DNA of 64,000 nt from the NCBI RefSeq assembly GCF_947242115.1, contig NC_074718.1, positions 44,835,199 to 44,899,198 on the forward strand, in the 5' to 3' direction. The translations under genes and the position numbers were made by a program. The notes beneath the pieces are model-generated. The model saw nothing but the letters and a program-made list of their open reading frames with translations, ran no database searches and was not told where the DNA came from. This DNA is from Biomphalaria glabrata. Lineage: Eukaryota > Mollusca > Gastropoda > Planorbidae. Below are positions 22,926 to 36,900 of the stretch, in pieces; the first letter of the stretch is position 1, and each line of letters opens with the position of its first letter.

Positions 22926-23388
22926 ATAATTTCCTATATTTTATAACATCAGGAGTTTAAGTGTTAATGCTGAACTATTCAAATATTTACCATTATCAGC
23001 AGTTCAAGTGTTAATGCTGAACTATTCAAATATTTACTATTATCAGCAGTTCAAGTGTTAATGCTGAACTATTCAAATATTTCCTAACATCAGCAGTTTA
23101 AGCGTTAATGCTTAACTATTCAAATATTTCCTAACATCAGCAGTTTAAGTGTTAATGCTGAACTATTCAAATATTTCCTAACATCAGCAGTTTAAGTGTT
23201 AATGCTGAACTATTCAAATATTTCCTAACATCAGCAGTTTAAGTGTTAATGCTGAACTGTTCAAATATTTCCTAACCTCAGCAGTTAAAGAGTTAATGCT
23301 GAACTATTCAAATATTTCCTAACCTCAGCAGTTAAAGAGTTAATGCTGAACTATTCAAATATTTCCTAACCTCAGCAGTTAAAGTTTT
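22926..23388. repeat. 47-48-bp minisatellite overlapping the EXD1-like stop codon
   Basis: About nine units of ATTTCCTAACATCAGCAGTT, TAAGTGTTAATGCTGAACTA, TTCAAAT are arranged head to tail. Units get more alike toward the right end (CCTCAGCAGTTAAAGAGTTA). The last, partial unit runs into the EXD1-like reading frame on the minus strand, so its TAA stop (23379-23381) is the TTA of CAGTTAAAG in the repeat. On the minus strand the array is the 3' UTR. Confidence 0.88.
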
Positions 23389-26300
23389 AATTTGGAAGGC
23401 AACAATTTCCGCTTAATGTCCTGAGTGGAGACTAGCTTTAACACTTTCTGTAGCGTATGTAATTGATTCTCATTCTCCCCAGCCTCAGGATCACTCTCCT
23501 CACAAGCATAGACTGGCTCTACTTCAGCAGAAGCTAAGGTCAACAGCTTAGATCTATGTAGTGAATGTTGCATTGGTATGTATCCATATTCCTCATCATC
23601 TTGGTCTTTTGGAACAAACCTTGCATCTTCCCCAGCATCATCTAAATATTAAAAAAAATAAAATAATAATTAAACAAAAGCATAATATATTGTCATAGTT
23701 TTTTTTTAGTTCATTATACTTTGTTATAATCTATGGGTTGAACATTTATGAGTTTCAGTAATTAGCTTAACTCTTTCTCTCCTAACTAACGATACCAACG
23801 TTGATTCCACCAGAATGTGGTAAATAATTACGCAGAGAAAGAGTTAAAGCATTAAAGTTGTTTAAATGTCAGTACAGCTCTTTGAGGCTACTGATTGATT
23901 AAACATACATAATCTATAATATAAAGAAGAAAGTAAGGGGTATGTATGTATGTATGTTAAAACCCTTTGACCAATATTGATAAAACTTGGCATAAATGTC
24001 CCTTAGATCATGTTAGAAACCGTAGTGTATTTATAGTAGCCCTAAAACAAACTTAAGACCCTAAAAAATAAGTTGCCCAACTCTAAGAAAGTATTACTAT
24101 TTCATGGATCTAGGCCATGTTTACATGAGATAAGATTGAAAGGATCTAGATCTAATTTTAAGAACTGCACTTTGCACAGATAGTTTTTTACTTTGACTCA
24201 TAAAAATACAAAATATAGTCTATTGATTTCATTATTTAATAAAATTAACCTTCAAAAGCATTTTTACATAAATTCGGTCCTATATCTGTGAATTTAGATG
24301 TCCTGACTTATTTTATAATCCCATTCCTTTAACAAATTGGGTAAACCCGTATTAATTGTACTTTATATCTCATTCATCTCTTCTGCTTCTTTCGTTTTTA
24401 ATAGATATGAATGTATCGGCTTTGGGTAAACCCATTTTCGCAAAACTACTTTTATATTCGTGTTGAAAGAGAAAAATTTGAAAGGAACATTTTATCTTAC
24501 TTTGACATGTATATAAATCCAATCCACTAGATTAGTAATACACAAACTAAGGCCCGCAGGTAATGTCCGCTAGTAATATAATATTATATTTGTATATATG
24601 ATATACACATTTGTCTAAATTTTCCCTAAGAAAAGTATGAAGAGTTTTAATTTTGGTGACTGATACACCAATCAAATCAATAGTTAAAGGCAGCTGTATA
24701 TTTAATATATATAATAATTACACTTGTATTTATATTTTCCGTCTGCTTCCTCTAGAAAACACTCTACTATCCAGTCTGACAATACCAAATTCATTTTTCA
24801 TGTATACAATATTTATAGGAATATGTATTAAAAAACAGACATACAGATAATAAAAACAAAAACAAGGCTAAAAGATTTGAAATAAAAATATCAGAAAGAT
24901 GTAAATACAGTCTGACAGGCAAGAGTTTAATAAAAGACAAAGACAAATTTGTCTTCATATTTTGTTATGGAAGAAATGAAGAACTGACCTGATTCTACAA
25001 AGTTGTCTGTCCTGCTTTTAAACTTCATATTTTTCTTACAAGCAAAGGTTCTCATGCCAGCAGGAATGGTATCCAATACGTTGACCTTGACCTGATTATC
25101 ATGGGCAGAAGATGAGCAGCTCTCTTCATCAGAGGAGGATGAGGCGCGAGGAGACTCACTGGGCTCGGAAAGTTCCATTGTGTCCACAGCCATGTCACAC
25201 TTATCTGTCCGCCTCACATCGTCATTGAATGTCAGACCATGATTGGCAGAGTCATCACTCCCTAGTGACAGGTTCTGTAAGAACTCACAAAATCTTTCGA
25301 CTCGGCCTGGGGGGGAAGACCTTCCTGATTCGCTGTCACTGGCAGCCGACAGTAAACTTTTGGGGCTAATAATCTTGGTAGATGGTCTGTCATTCATTAA
25401 CATAGAATTGTTGGTTTCGGATGACCCGGTCATCTGTTGAAAAGGATGTCTTAATGGAGAGTTGTCTGAATCACTGGTGAGTATCTTATCTCTAGCAGGA
25501 ATATCTGATGGACTGCTGAACAGCTTAGACTGTCTTAGTCTGGAACTATTGCTTTCTGAATCACTGGTAGAAAAGGACTCATTTGCACTATTATTGGAAG
25601 CAGAATTAAACAGTTTAGAATGTTTCAATCTGCTATTCTTGCTTGCTATGGTTGTCGAACCATCAGCAGTATGACTGGAGGGACTGGTCAGCTTGTGTTG
25701 ATTTGATTTAGGAAAGTATCCATGTACTTGATTGGTAAGTTGGACTTCACCATTGTCAGGTTTACTAGGTACAGTTTCCAAAGGACGGTTAATATTTGTT
25801 GATGTGGAGTCGATGTGATCTGAATCTTCTTTCACTAGTAAAGGTGGATTTATTGATGGATTTTTGTATTCTGTATCAAAACCATGATTAATTTTATCAC
25901 TGTCAGAAACACTTGGACTAGACCTCAGTGGTTTCAACTTTTGACCTTTAAAACGCGTGCAATTATGGTCATGGACAGAACCGGCTTTGTTCTCAACAGG
26001 ATTGTCATGGCAATGGGTTTCTTGTGTTCTTCTACCTGACTGAGTCGCTTGGGACTCAGAGCCTTCTAATGATGGTGCTGCAAAATTATAAAGAAAAAAT
26101 AGTTTAAACATGTATTCATGAAAATTTTTTTTTTTAATTTTTAGAATTTAAATTAATTATTTTGGTGTACATAGATAGAAATTATGCACCCAAAACCGAA
26201 TGACTATTACAAACTATAATAGTTTTTATCTTAAAAAAATGAACATGTATTCATCTCTTGATTATTAGTAGACATTAAAAACGACATACATGGGATGGTA

Positions 26301-29300
26301 CTTGGTGCGCTGTGCACAGAGTCTCTTGACAATAAAATATTTTTGTCTTTAAGGCTTGGTCGGCTGGCTTTGAAGCTATTGTCTGGAACTTTTCTTTGAT
26401 CTGCAACATTGTACAGGTTGATGAAGTGATGCAAGTCTGTAAATGCTTTAGGAAGAAGATGTCGATTTGTCTGAAACAAAATAGAGTCAAAAAATATATG
26501 TCAGTACAAATGTCTAATCTGGGAGAAAAAAACAAAACAACATATTTATCACCATAAGCATCATCCATCCATCCATCCCAGTGGCGCTACAGCCCATGGA
26601 GGGCTCTGGCCTGCTTTAACACATCCTTTCATTCAGATCTCTCCTGGGCCTTTCGTCTCCACCATAAGCATCATATCATGTGCATTTATGGTTTTGTTTT
26701 TTAAATATAAATAGATTGGCAGACTAATATAAACAAACATGCCTGGCAATGATCTACATCCCCTCCTAAGTGGTCCACATGGTTCAAGTAGACTTTGACT
26801 CCAGTCTGAAATTCTAACAACATTTTGTAGTGCAAGACTGTGTGGAGCCGAATCAAATAACTCAGATTCTTCGAAACTGCTTTCAAAAGATTTTGAGGCA
26901 GTGGCCTTTGAAGCCATGCATCTTCCTCGTCATCCTGTTTAAATACAAATAGTTTACATTTGTGAAAAATCGAATGTCCATAGCCAGAGTGTTGTTAATC
27001 CTTTGAATGCTATTCAATAGCTATAAATTAACAAATCCTTCACGACCATATATTAATCTGCATTGATTATTTAACGTCATTTCAAAAGGAAAACTTATTA
27101 CTGTCATTTCCACTGAACAAAAAGAAATTTTTTGTTAAATATGAAGAAACATTTTTAAATTCTAACATTTTGACCAGAAAACTTTTCTATTTGGATGGTC
27201 TCATTCCCTTTTTAATTGTACACGTCATATATTGTTTTCTAACTTCTTTCAAAATTACTTAACATTGTCAAAAGGTCATACCATGCGTTACAAGTGGACT
27301 ACTGGGGCAACAATTCATGAGAGAAATCACATAGTGTATAACAGTATGATAAATCTGGTAAAGAAAAGTTAAAACAGTAGGTCACAATGGAAAACAAATT
27401 TTAAACAAGAGTGGGCCACTGTCCAAATAGCCTAGTTTGACAGTTCCACCATTATGGTGGCTTTATGAAGCAAACACCTACAAGAAAAAAAAAGTTACCT
27501 ACCTTTGTACAGTGTTCTCTAGTTCTCATCATGTGTATTTGATCATAGGACAGGTGTAAGTGCTTCATTAGACTGGAGGGCAAGCTTTCAACATAGCGAG
27601 GCCAGTCTCCCTTATGATAGATTCTATGTACAATAGCACTGGCTACCTGTTGATAGAAAAGAATATTGTTAAGACTTAAAATTAATAATTGTAAACATTG
27701 ATCATTGAAACATAAAAGGTAATAATTGTAAAAATTGATCATTGAGACATAAATGGACTGTGCAAGAAATGGGGACAGGCCACGGGAGAAGAACATAATC
27801 ATGTGACCCTGTGTAATGATGCAGGTCCAGACAACTAATGACTTAAAAGGTTGTTGTTTTTTCTTTGAGTGACCTGGATGATCAATCCAGATGTTGGATT
27901 GGTACATGCCTGTTGCTAAGCGAATGATGGCAGATTTAGAGGTCTGTGGTGGGAGTCCTTCTTCTAGATGCACCATATTTTCTTCACCTTCTCTGAATAA
28001 CCTTTGTAAATTAGTGCTGTTACATGTTTATCATTGACCAGTGATGGACACTTAACTTTCAATGACTTGCTCTTTTAACTCTTAACATTCAAAGACTCTC
28101 TTTAACTCTTAACATTCAATGACTTTCTCTTTAACTCTCAAGCCAAATTCTCCAAATATTCTTCATAAATCTGTTAGGTAATCACATTTTTATAGTTAAT
28201 GGCATATGAACATTTAGAATGTCATGCCCTTCAATAGTTTTAAGCTAATGAGCTCTTTTCAATAATAAAAAAAAAACATTAAATAGCTTCTATCACCAAA
28301 CAGTAGATTCAGATTCATTTTAACCTACCTGTAATCTTGTTTATAAGTTTAGACTACATATATTCACAGCTTCACAAAACCTACCTGGGTATCAAAAATA
28401 TTGTTCAAAGATATTTTGTACTTGTGGTAAATCATATCAGACAAAAACCTGCAGTCATGGGTCACCTAGATACAAGAACATAATAGAACTTAATTCAAAA
28501 AAATATTAAAAAAAAAAAAACATACAAAAACTAATCTTACTTGTCTGTAACATTTCACTTGCTCACTCAAAATTTATTATTCTCCAACACAAACAGAACC
28601 TTACTTTCATAATATCACTATTCTCCAACACAAACAGAAACTTACTTTCATAACATTACAATTCTCCAACACAAACAGAAACTTACTTTCATAATATCAC
28701 TATTCTCCAGTATTTCCCGAAGTCCTTCACTGAAAGCTTTATTGCCCAACCTCAAAATGTCAAAGATGATAACTCTTGATTCTGTCACAATCTAGGAAAT
28801 AATAAACAAACCCACTATATTAGTCAAACAAGTAATGTTTATTACTAAAATTATATTTATAATTTTTATGGCATAATTAGAGGCCCTGGGTTCGAATCCC
28901 AGTGAAGACTGGGAACTTGAATCTTAACTTTCGGGATCTTAGGGCACCTCTTGAGTCCACCCAACTCCTTATGGGTACCTGACATTAGTTGGGGAAAAGT
29001 GAAGGTGGTTGGTCGTTATGCTGGTCATGTGACACCCTCGTTAACCGTAGGCCACAGAAACAGATGACCTTTACATCATCTGCCCTAAAGACCACAAGGT
29101 CTGAAAGGGGAACTTTACTTTTTCTTTTTTTACATAGCATAATTAATTTGGACAGAATCTATTAGGAATTAACAGGCCAAAGCTGGAGAGGCAAACATTG
29201 TCCCAGCATGCTTTAATGTTTTTATGCTAACTTCCGCAACTGTTATGCTTGCACAAAATCGGTCTGCATACTGCCTCATCACAGGCAATACATTCACAAT

Positions 29301-32300
29301 AATTTTTCATTGAAAGATTTGGTCTTGGGGTTCTGGTTAGAGACATTTTTCAGGAGATTCATATAATGTGTCACAGACAGCACTTACCAAAACCTTTCAA
29401 CCTAAGCTCCTGGTAAATGTATGTTGACCAACTTGGTCATAAAGAAAGATACTTCTACACAGGCCTTGTAGACTAGCCTTTTTGTTGCCCTGATCATTTC
29501 TGCATTTTCAAAGCACTTTTAAAAACAAAACAGACTTTTTGAAAATATTTTTTTAAATTGAAAAAAAAATAAATTCAGACTGACCTCCACCACTGACAAA
29601 GTCCCATTTCTGCCAATGCTAACACCATCTAATTGCAATCCAACCACGGACTGTTCCAGAATGTGCGAAATCTAAAATAAAAGTATTTGATTTATAAGTT
29701 CTTACACAAAAACAAAACAAAAAAATCATATTCTGAAAAGCAACCATTAGTTAAATTTTGAACAAGTAGCAGCCATTGCAATACATAATGGGTAATACCA
29801 TAGAGTTAAAAAAAAATTTGGCACTTAAGTATTTAAAATTTTTCTAACTAAGCAAGTATTTTACTTACGGCTTGATAAAACTTGTCACAAATTTTGTTGA
29901 TGATGATATACTGATCTGTTTCACAGAAGTCTTCAAAATCTTCCTTTGTAACTTGGTTATCGTCCTCAGACGTGCCTAAACAAATTAAGGTAAGTCATGG
30001 AAATCTATGCATTTAATACCAAAAAAAAAGCTCGCTTTAGAGATCCTATTTTCTTTTTATTAAAAATAAAAACAATCTATGAATGAAAATTTTCAGAGAA
30101 TGATTTTAAAAAATCACAAGTCATTAATCTGAATAGCCATTAGTTAAAATATAGTTTTTTTTTTCTTTCTGAGTTACTTCTTTGGGGATAAACAATGTTA
30201 AATTTATAAAAGCTATGCTTCTAATTAATACGTCTACTATTTGTATCAAGAATTAAAATTAATGCCTAAAAAAGAGAGAGACAGAGAGAGCAATAAGAAT
30301 GCTAAAAGTTGACCTTAGACCTTAAAGAGAGCCTGGAGTTCAGAAATAAATATCTATATTCTACCACCACTTTGTATTTTTGGTTATGATAAATGAGTCA
30401 TACTATTCTTTATTTTTTTCTTAAAGTGACAAGCATTAACAAACCCTTGGAGGGATTAGTCTGTATTGAAATGTTATGAATAATAGACGAAAAAACTAGT
30501 ACATTATTAAATTGATAAGAGATGCAGAAAATATTTCCATTCGCAACCATTTATGCATCAATCATGTCAGTATTAAGTATATCGAGAAACTAATTCTTGC
30601 ATGTACCTTTTCTTGTTGTGAGAAAGAAGTTGCCCAAGTGGTTATTGTGTACAAAGTATGTCTTAGCCTGTACATCTTCACTTGACAGGTGTACTCTAAG
30701 CCTTACCTGATATGTCTTTGTATACGTGAGCCATAGTTAATTTATTGGAGTCCACTTTCTTGTACTGAGGCCGAGTTGGTTTCTTGTATAGCTGATTTTT
30801 TTGCTTCACCTTTTCCCTGATTTAAAAAAGGGGCATTAAATTTTGAGTTCTGAAGCACCACGAATGAGAACCCTCCCCCCCCCACAACATAAATGATGAT
30901 ACAAATTAGCCATATAGCAGTCTTTTCCCTCACTAAAAAGTAAAGTAAAGTTCCCCTTTCAGACCTTGTGGTCTATAGGGCAGATGATGTAAAGGTCTAC
31001 GGTTTACGAGGGTGTCATGTGGCCAGCACAATGACCAACCGCCTTTACTTTTCCATACTAATGTCAGGTTCCCATTAGAGCTGGGTGGACTCAGAGGCGC
31101 TCAAGGATCTTGAAATAAAAATCCCAGTCTTAACCAGGATTCAAACCTGGGACCCCCGGTTCAGAAGCCAAGCGCTTTACCGCTCAGCCACTGCGCCTCC
31201 CTTTTCCTCAGTAAAAAAAAAAAAGGTCAGTTATCACAATTTGAAATAGTTCTAATAGAGATCCTTTTGTTTTAATGAAATTTTTGGTCAGCAGATATTC
31301 CAGATGACACTAGTTCCTCTTCCTATTTTCTTTTTCAAGCTTGTGTGGTATGAGCTTTAAACTGACAAAGCAATGGTTATACATTTTGTTTTTTCTGAGA
31401 TTAGGGTTTCTCCATAAAAACCAACCCAAAAATACAAATCTCTGACTAATGAAGTCATTCTCATAGACCAGTTATTTAAAATGGGTGATTATGTAATAGT
31501 ATACAATACTGGTGTTTAATGACATCTGTAGCAAACACTATCAACCTATGACCAGTTCATACATACCTTGAATGTGTTAATAATTGTGTCATTACTGGTA
31601 CATCCTTTATGTACTGCACTATATGATAAAGACAAAAAGTTGAACAAGTGAGATATTTACTGATTGATTCATTTTTTTAAAAATTTTTTGAGAATTATCA
31701 GCATTCAAGTTTTTTAGGTAGAAATCCATTACAACACAATGTGTCTAACTAAACAATTGTTAAACAGCCTTTTTTATTCCTGTATCGAATAAATCTTGAC
31801 CTATATAAACTGGCATGTGTTGTTCAAACAGCCTTCTTATTTTGTGTAATGAATAGACCTTGACCTATATAGGCTGACATATGTTGTTATCTTAGTGACT
31901 GGCTGGACTTGTGAGAGTTGTGTTCATAATAATCAGCAATGTATGAATATTTGATGAATTATGTGAGGGGCTTTTGTGTGGTTGAAAAAAACCCATTGAC
32001 ACTAACAAAAAAAGTTGATTTCAATTACATGTAATTATGCAACAGAAAAAAAAATTTGAGTGATTCTTGAATGATCTAACGTGCATGAATGCTTACTAGT
32101 ATCAAGATAAAAGAAATACTTACTCTAGATTTAAGATAAACAAAAGTAATTTAGACAAGAGATATGCTAAGTTTTTAGAGTTTTCTTTGGTATTATTCTA
32201 GATAAAAATTAAGAAAAAATATTAATGACACAAAAATGAATATGTATAAACTTACATTCTATTATGTCTGTGCTATAAAAATGCTGAGGCCCAAACAACT

Positions 32301-33833
32301 TCACACCATCAGTAACAACTAGAAGAAAAAAAATTCTCAACTGTTTTTTTTTTTAAATAATTTAAACTAAATGACAAAACATTTATCTAGATCCCTTAAT
32401 CACATAAGACGGAGGCATGGTAAAGTGCCAGCTTCTGAACTGAGGTCCCAGGTTCAAATCCTGTTGAAGACTGTGGGCCACAGAAACAGATGACCTTTAC
32501 ATCATTAGAGCCCACACAACTCCCCCTTTGTAGACACTGCGCCCACCCTTATGAAACCGTAAACCATATCCTTTTTGAATGCCCCTTCCTAATCCACCGT
32601 AGGCAGACCCTACTACCACTCAAGCCCAACACAACCAGCACTCTGTATGGCAGTGCTGAACAACCAAAGAAAACAGCACACTATTTTTCCTTGAGTCTGC
32701 AAAAGAGCTGACAGCTCAGCAGCAAAAAGCTGGCTAGAAGAAGAAGACATCATTAGAGCTGGGTGGACTCAGAGGAGCCCAAAGATCTCAGAATTAAAAA
32801 TCCCAGTCTTCAACAGGATTCGAACCCGGGACCCCTGGTTTGGAAGCCAAGCACTCGTCGCTCAAACGCCACGTCTCCATACTATGTGATAGCCAGTAAG
32901 TCACACATCAATCCACCACTGAGTGTAATTATGTAGTTTCTAATCCAAAACCAAACATCACTGGCATCAGTATCAGTAAAAAATAAAATAAAACTAAAAC
33001 TTCCACCAAAGTCTAAAGCAAGGCACTCACCACTAGACTAGATCTCTACTATTCCTCCAGAATTAAAAAAAAACTTTACCCTAACATGCTATTATCATAT
33101 AAATATTGCCAAACTAGGCTCAAAATGGCTTTAGTGGAAAAATTATAACTACCATAACAATGTATGACTTATTTATTGACTATAAAATTAAAATCAATAT
33201 TTCCATTATAAAGTAGTGTAAAAAAATCTTTTTATTCTATCCTTAGGTAAAGAAATTACAAAAGGAAATCAGCTTATTAAGGCAAGTTTGAGCTCATCCT
33301 GATCCCCCTGATGATGATGTTAAATTAAGCCACCCCATGGGAATCCCATGAAAATTGAATATTGATGCAGTGACCTTAGACATTGACAAGTCTCTATGGC
33401 ATGAAGCATAAATGAGTGTATTGTGTAAAGGCTTATCTTTGATTTGATCAACCTAGTAGAGATTAGTTATGCTATCAAGGTGTTATTTTAGAGTCTAAAT
33501 AAATATTATAAAGCTGAGTTGAAACGCCGAAACGGCATCTAGAAATTTAGAAAATCAAAATCATAATAAAAAAGGATTGAAGTCCTATAAAATAATATAT
33601 ATAAAGAGTATAATAAAGTGTTAATTAAAAATTATTTAGATTGTATTAAAAGAAGTAGATTCACTTCTGCAATATGTATTTATAGTCTATTGCCTCATAT
33701 TACCCCCCCCCTCTCTCTCTATATATATATCTCATTTATAGTTTAATAGTCAACTGACGGCGTAGCATACGCTGCTATTTTGCAGGACCGGCCTTAGGTA
33801 GGGGTAGTCTATTGCCTCATATTACCCCCCCCC

Positions 33834-33915
<82 letters not shown>

Positions 33916-36900
33916 TGTACTTCAACAATAATATTGGGGACTAGTTCAAAACCAGTTGGAGTAAGACAAGGCTGCCTACTTTCACAAACACTCTTCAATA
34001 TCTTCCTTAAAAGGAAAATGGAAGATGCCCTCAAGGGCTATGAAGGTACTGTTAGCATTGGAGGAAGAAGAATTACTAACTTCGCAGATGACATTGACGG
34101 CCTAGCAGGGACAGAAGAACTAGCTGACCTGGTGATGTGCATTGACAAGACTTCCGCAGCATATGGCATGCAAATAAATGCAAAAAAAAACAAACAAATT
34201 ATGACCAATAGCCATCAGGGCTTTAAAAGAGGCATCAGTATTGGAGGTGAAAAGCTAACTAGTGTTAACAGCTTCAAATACCTCAGATGAGGGAACAAAA
34301 CCCGAACTATTGGCCAGAATAGCACAGTCCACAGCAGCCCTTTCAAAACTTAAACAATTTTATATGCTTGCGAGTTGTGGACGTTGAATGCAGAGCTAGA
34401 GAGGAGGATCCTAGCAATGGAATTGAGATGCTACAGAAGGATCCTAGGCATCACATTCAAAGACCACATCACAAACCAAGAAATCAGAGACAGGGTTACT
34501 GCAGCCATCGGAGCCCATGATGACCTGCTAACTATTGTAAAAAGACGAAAGCTTAAAACCTATGACCACATTACAAGATCTACGGGGCATAATTGTGTAA
34601 TCTGGTGAAAGAAGCTTCTCGCGCCTCAAACTAATGAAGAATTACTTGAGGTCAACAATTCTCAAAGATAGATTGAAACATTTGGTAATTCATGCTATTG
34701 AGCGTGATCTATGTAGGAAACAGAATTATTATGATATTCTGTATGACTTTGCTACACGCAAGGCTCATAAAGTAATTCTGTACGTAGTAAAGAATGAATA
34801 AAATGCATAGACGAATTTATTTTCTAATATAAACTCTTAAATTTCACTTATTGTCCTACCCAAACTTGGCCCCGCGAAATCCGTTTTGCATAGGGCCCCA
34901 CAATGATTAAGTCCGGCCCTGCTATTTAGTGACCTGTAAATATAGACCTACATAGTAGATTACTTGTTCTCTTTCCACGACTTATTGGTCACAATGGTTA
35001 AGTCCGGCGCTGCTATTTAGTGTTTGAAAATGTTTGCTTGTAAAATGTTTTACATGTTTCGGATGTTCCTTCAGAGTTGATGATAGTTTACTTCCTAGTC
35101 CAAACCTCCCGGAGGACAAAGGGGGATGGGAGCAGGCAGGGTTTGACAGTCCAGCGCGCTGCCATCTGTATCGATGGGTGAATACCCACTTTTTCTCCCC
35201 CCCCCTCTTGTTTTTTTTGTGGGGTGACTATCCGCAGAAATAAGAGAGTAATCTTTCCTTTACTTCTTCTTCCCGTCCAAACTCTTGAGGGAAGAGGAGA
35301 ATTATATATAATATATATATTTATTTATATACCTATATAATCTGTGTTTAGAAATAGACAGAAATAAATCTCTATATAGAATATAGATCTATAAATTAAT
35401 TATTATAATTTTATAAACATGATATTTTCAACTAGGCTACATGTATTCTCTCTCTCTTTTAATTACCATCCAAGGACCCTCTTCTTCTTTTCATAATTTG
35501 GATGTTCGGATGTTCGTTTTGTTACACCTTAACATCCCCTCCCTCCCATAGATGTATAATTCTTTTCATGACTCTCCCCCCCTTCCCTCAACTGCCTGTT
35601 TGATAGGTTGTGACACTACACGCTTAGTGTATACCTCTCCTCACCGCCAGCTCACCTGCAGTGGGCATGGTCTCTGGCTTCAAATTAGCATCCCACACTT
35701 TTTCTTTCATTCATAAATTATATATTCTAGATATCTCAATCTAGCTCATGTTTATTTATTGAAGAAATCATAGATTTGGTAATCCCAATAATATTTCTTA
35801 ATAAGATTTTGCCTTGTCCACTACAGGAGAATGTGTTTAATTCATTATTATTCATTAGAACACCTCCTTTTTTAATTTTATTTAACAGCTAACAGTATAA
35901 ATGTGATTGGAATGTCTTTCTAAAGATGTTTGGAAGCTTATTTTGATTATCCATCAGCCTATGATCAAACAGGCTCATAATATAGCCCTCACCCTTTATA
36001 TGGGTATGAATTGCCAGGGGAGGTTAAAACAATAGCTTTACTTTACATACAATGATACATGGTTACAGAGAATCTAAATTACTGCCCTCTGCTTTAAAAA
36101 TAAAAAGCAGAACAAAAAATACCAGAGCTTATCTAAAATTGGACACGCACAGTCTCGAAACATTGTTTTTAGCTCCAAACATAAAAACAAATGAATTATA
36201 AACAAAAAAAGCGATGCGTTCACTAAAGTCTAAAGGAGAATTAGATGAGGTGTGCCTTATCATGCATCTAATCATGACATATGATATATCAGACATAATC
36301 ACATATGAGACTGAGACATATTATATTTATATTTTATAATGATATGATTATTATGATTATTTATGATAATGATTGATTTGATATTGATTAATAATTTAAT
36401 TGATAGTAATCATAGTTTAATTTAGTTTAAATACTAAGTAATAGTAATAATTAATAATAGTTACTTTAATATTTTAATACTAAAATAATAGTAATAAAAT
36501 AGTAAATAGTTATATCTAATTTAATTTAATAAAATTTAATTTATAAATACTTCTAAAGTCTAAAGTAGGCCGTTCAGTCCGCCTGAAAAATCGTCCGTAT
36601 TTTTTTTGTCCCACTTCGCTGCGAAACGAGGTTAGGGTATCCCATTTTCTTTTTAAAAGCCTCTTGTAAATATAAGTCGTATATAGTCATGTGATACACC
36701 GTTGTACGCAGAAATGGATGACGTTTCCATTACTGTTTGAAATATTAAGATAGCTTAAGTGTGTACGAAACTGTTGCAGGTTGAAGTTTTCTCTTTTTAA
36801 TATCTTCGTATTCTGTTGACCCTTAAGAAAATTTCAAACATCGTTTTAAAGCTCATCACTTGCCGATTCTATGTGTGTAATTAGTTTTTTTGTAAGTATT

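Noticed and set aside
25243-25674. Plus-strand open frames opposite EXD1-like exon 12
   Set aside because: Antisense shadows of a strongly supported minus-strand exon; Ser/Leu composition mirrors the Ser-rich tail.
27452-27976. 174-residue minus-strand frame as a separate gene
   Set aside because: Only its middle (27503-27646) is real, as exon 9 of the EXD1-like gene; the rest is intron read-through.
30938-31200. tRNA gene
   Set aside because: A- and B-box motifs are present, but the sequence continues into a SINE body and tail and cannot fold a clean cloverleaf; the same holds for the other tRNA-like heads.
33822-34034. Minus-strand frame rich in YI repeats
   Set aside because: Translation of the (TA)n microsatellite.
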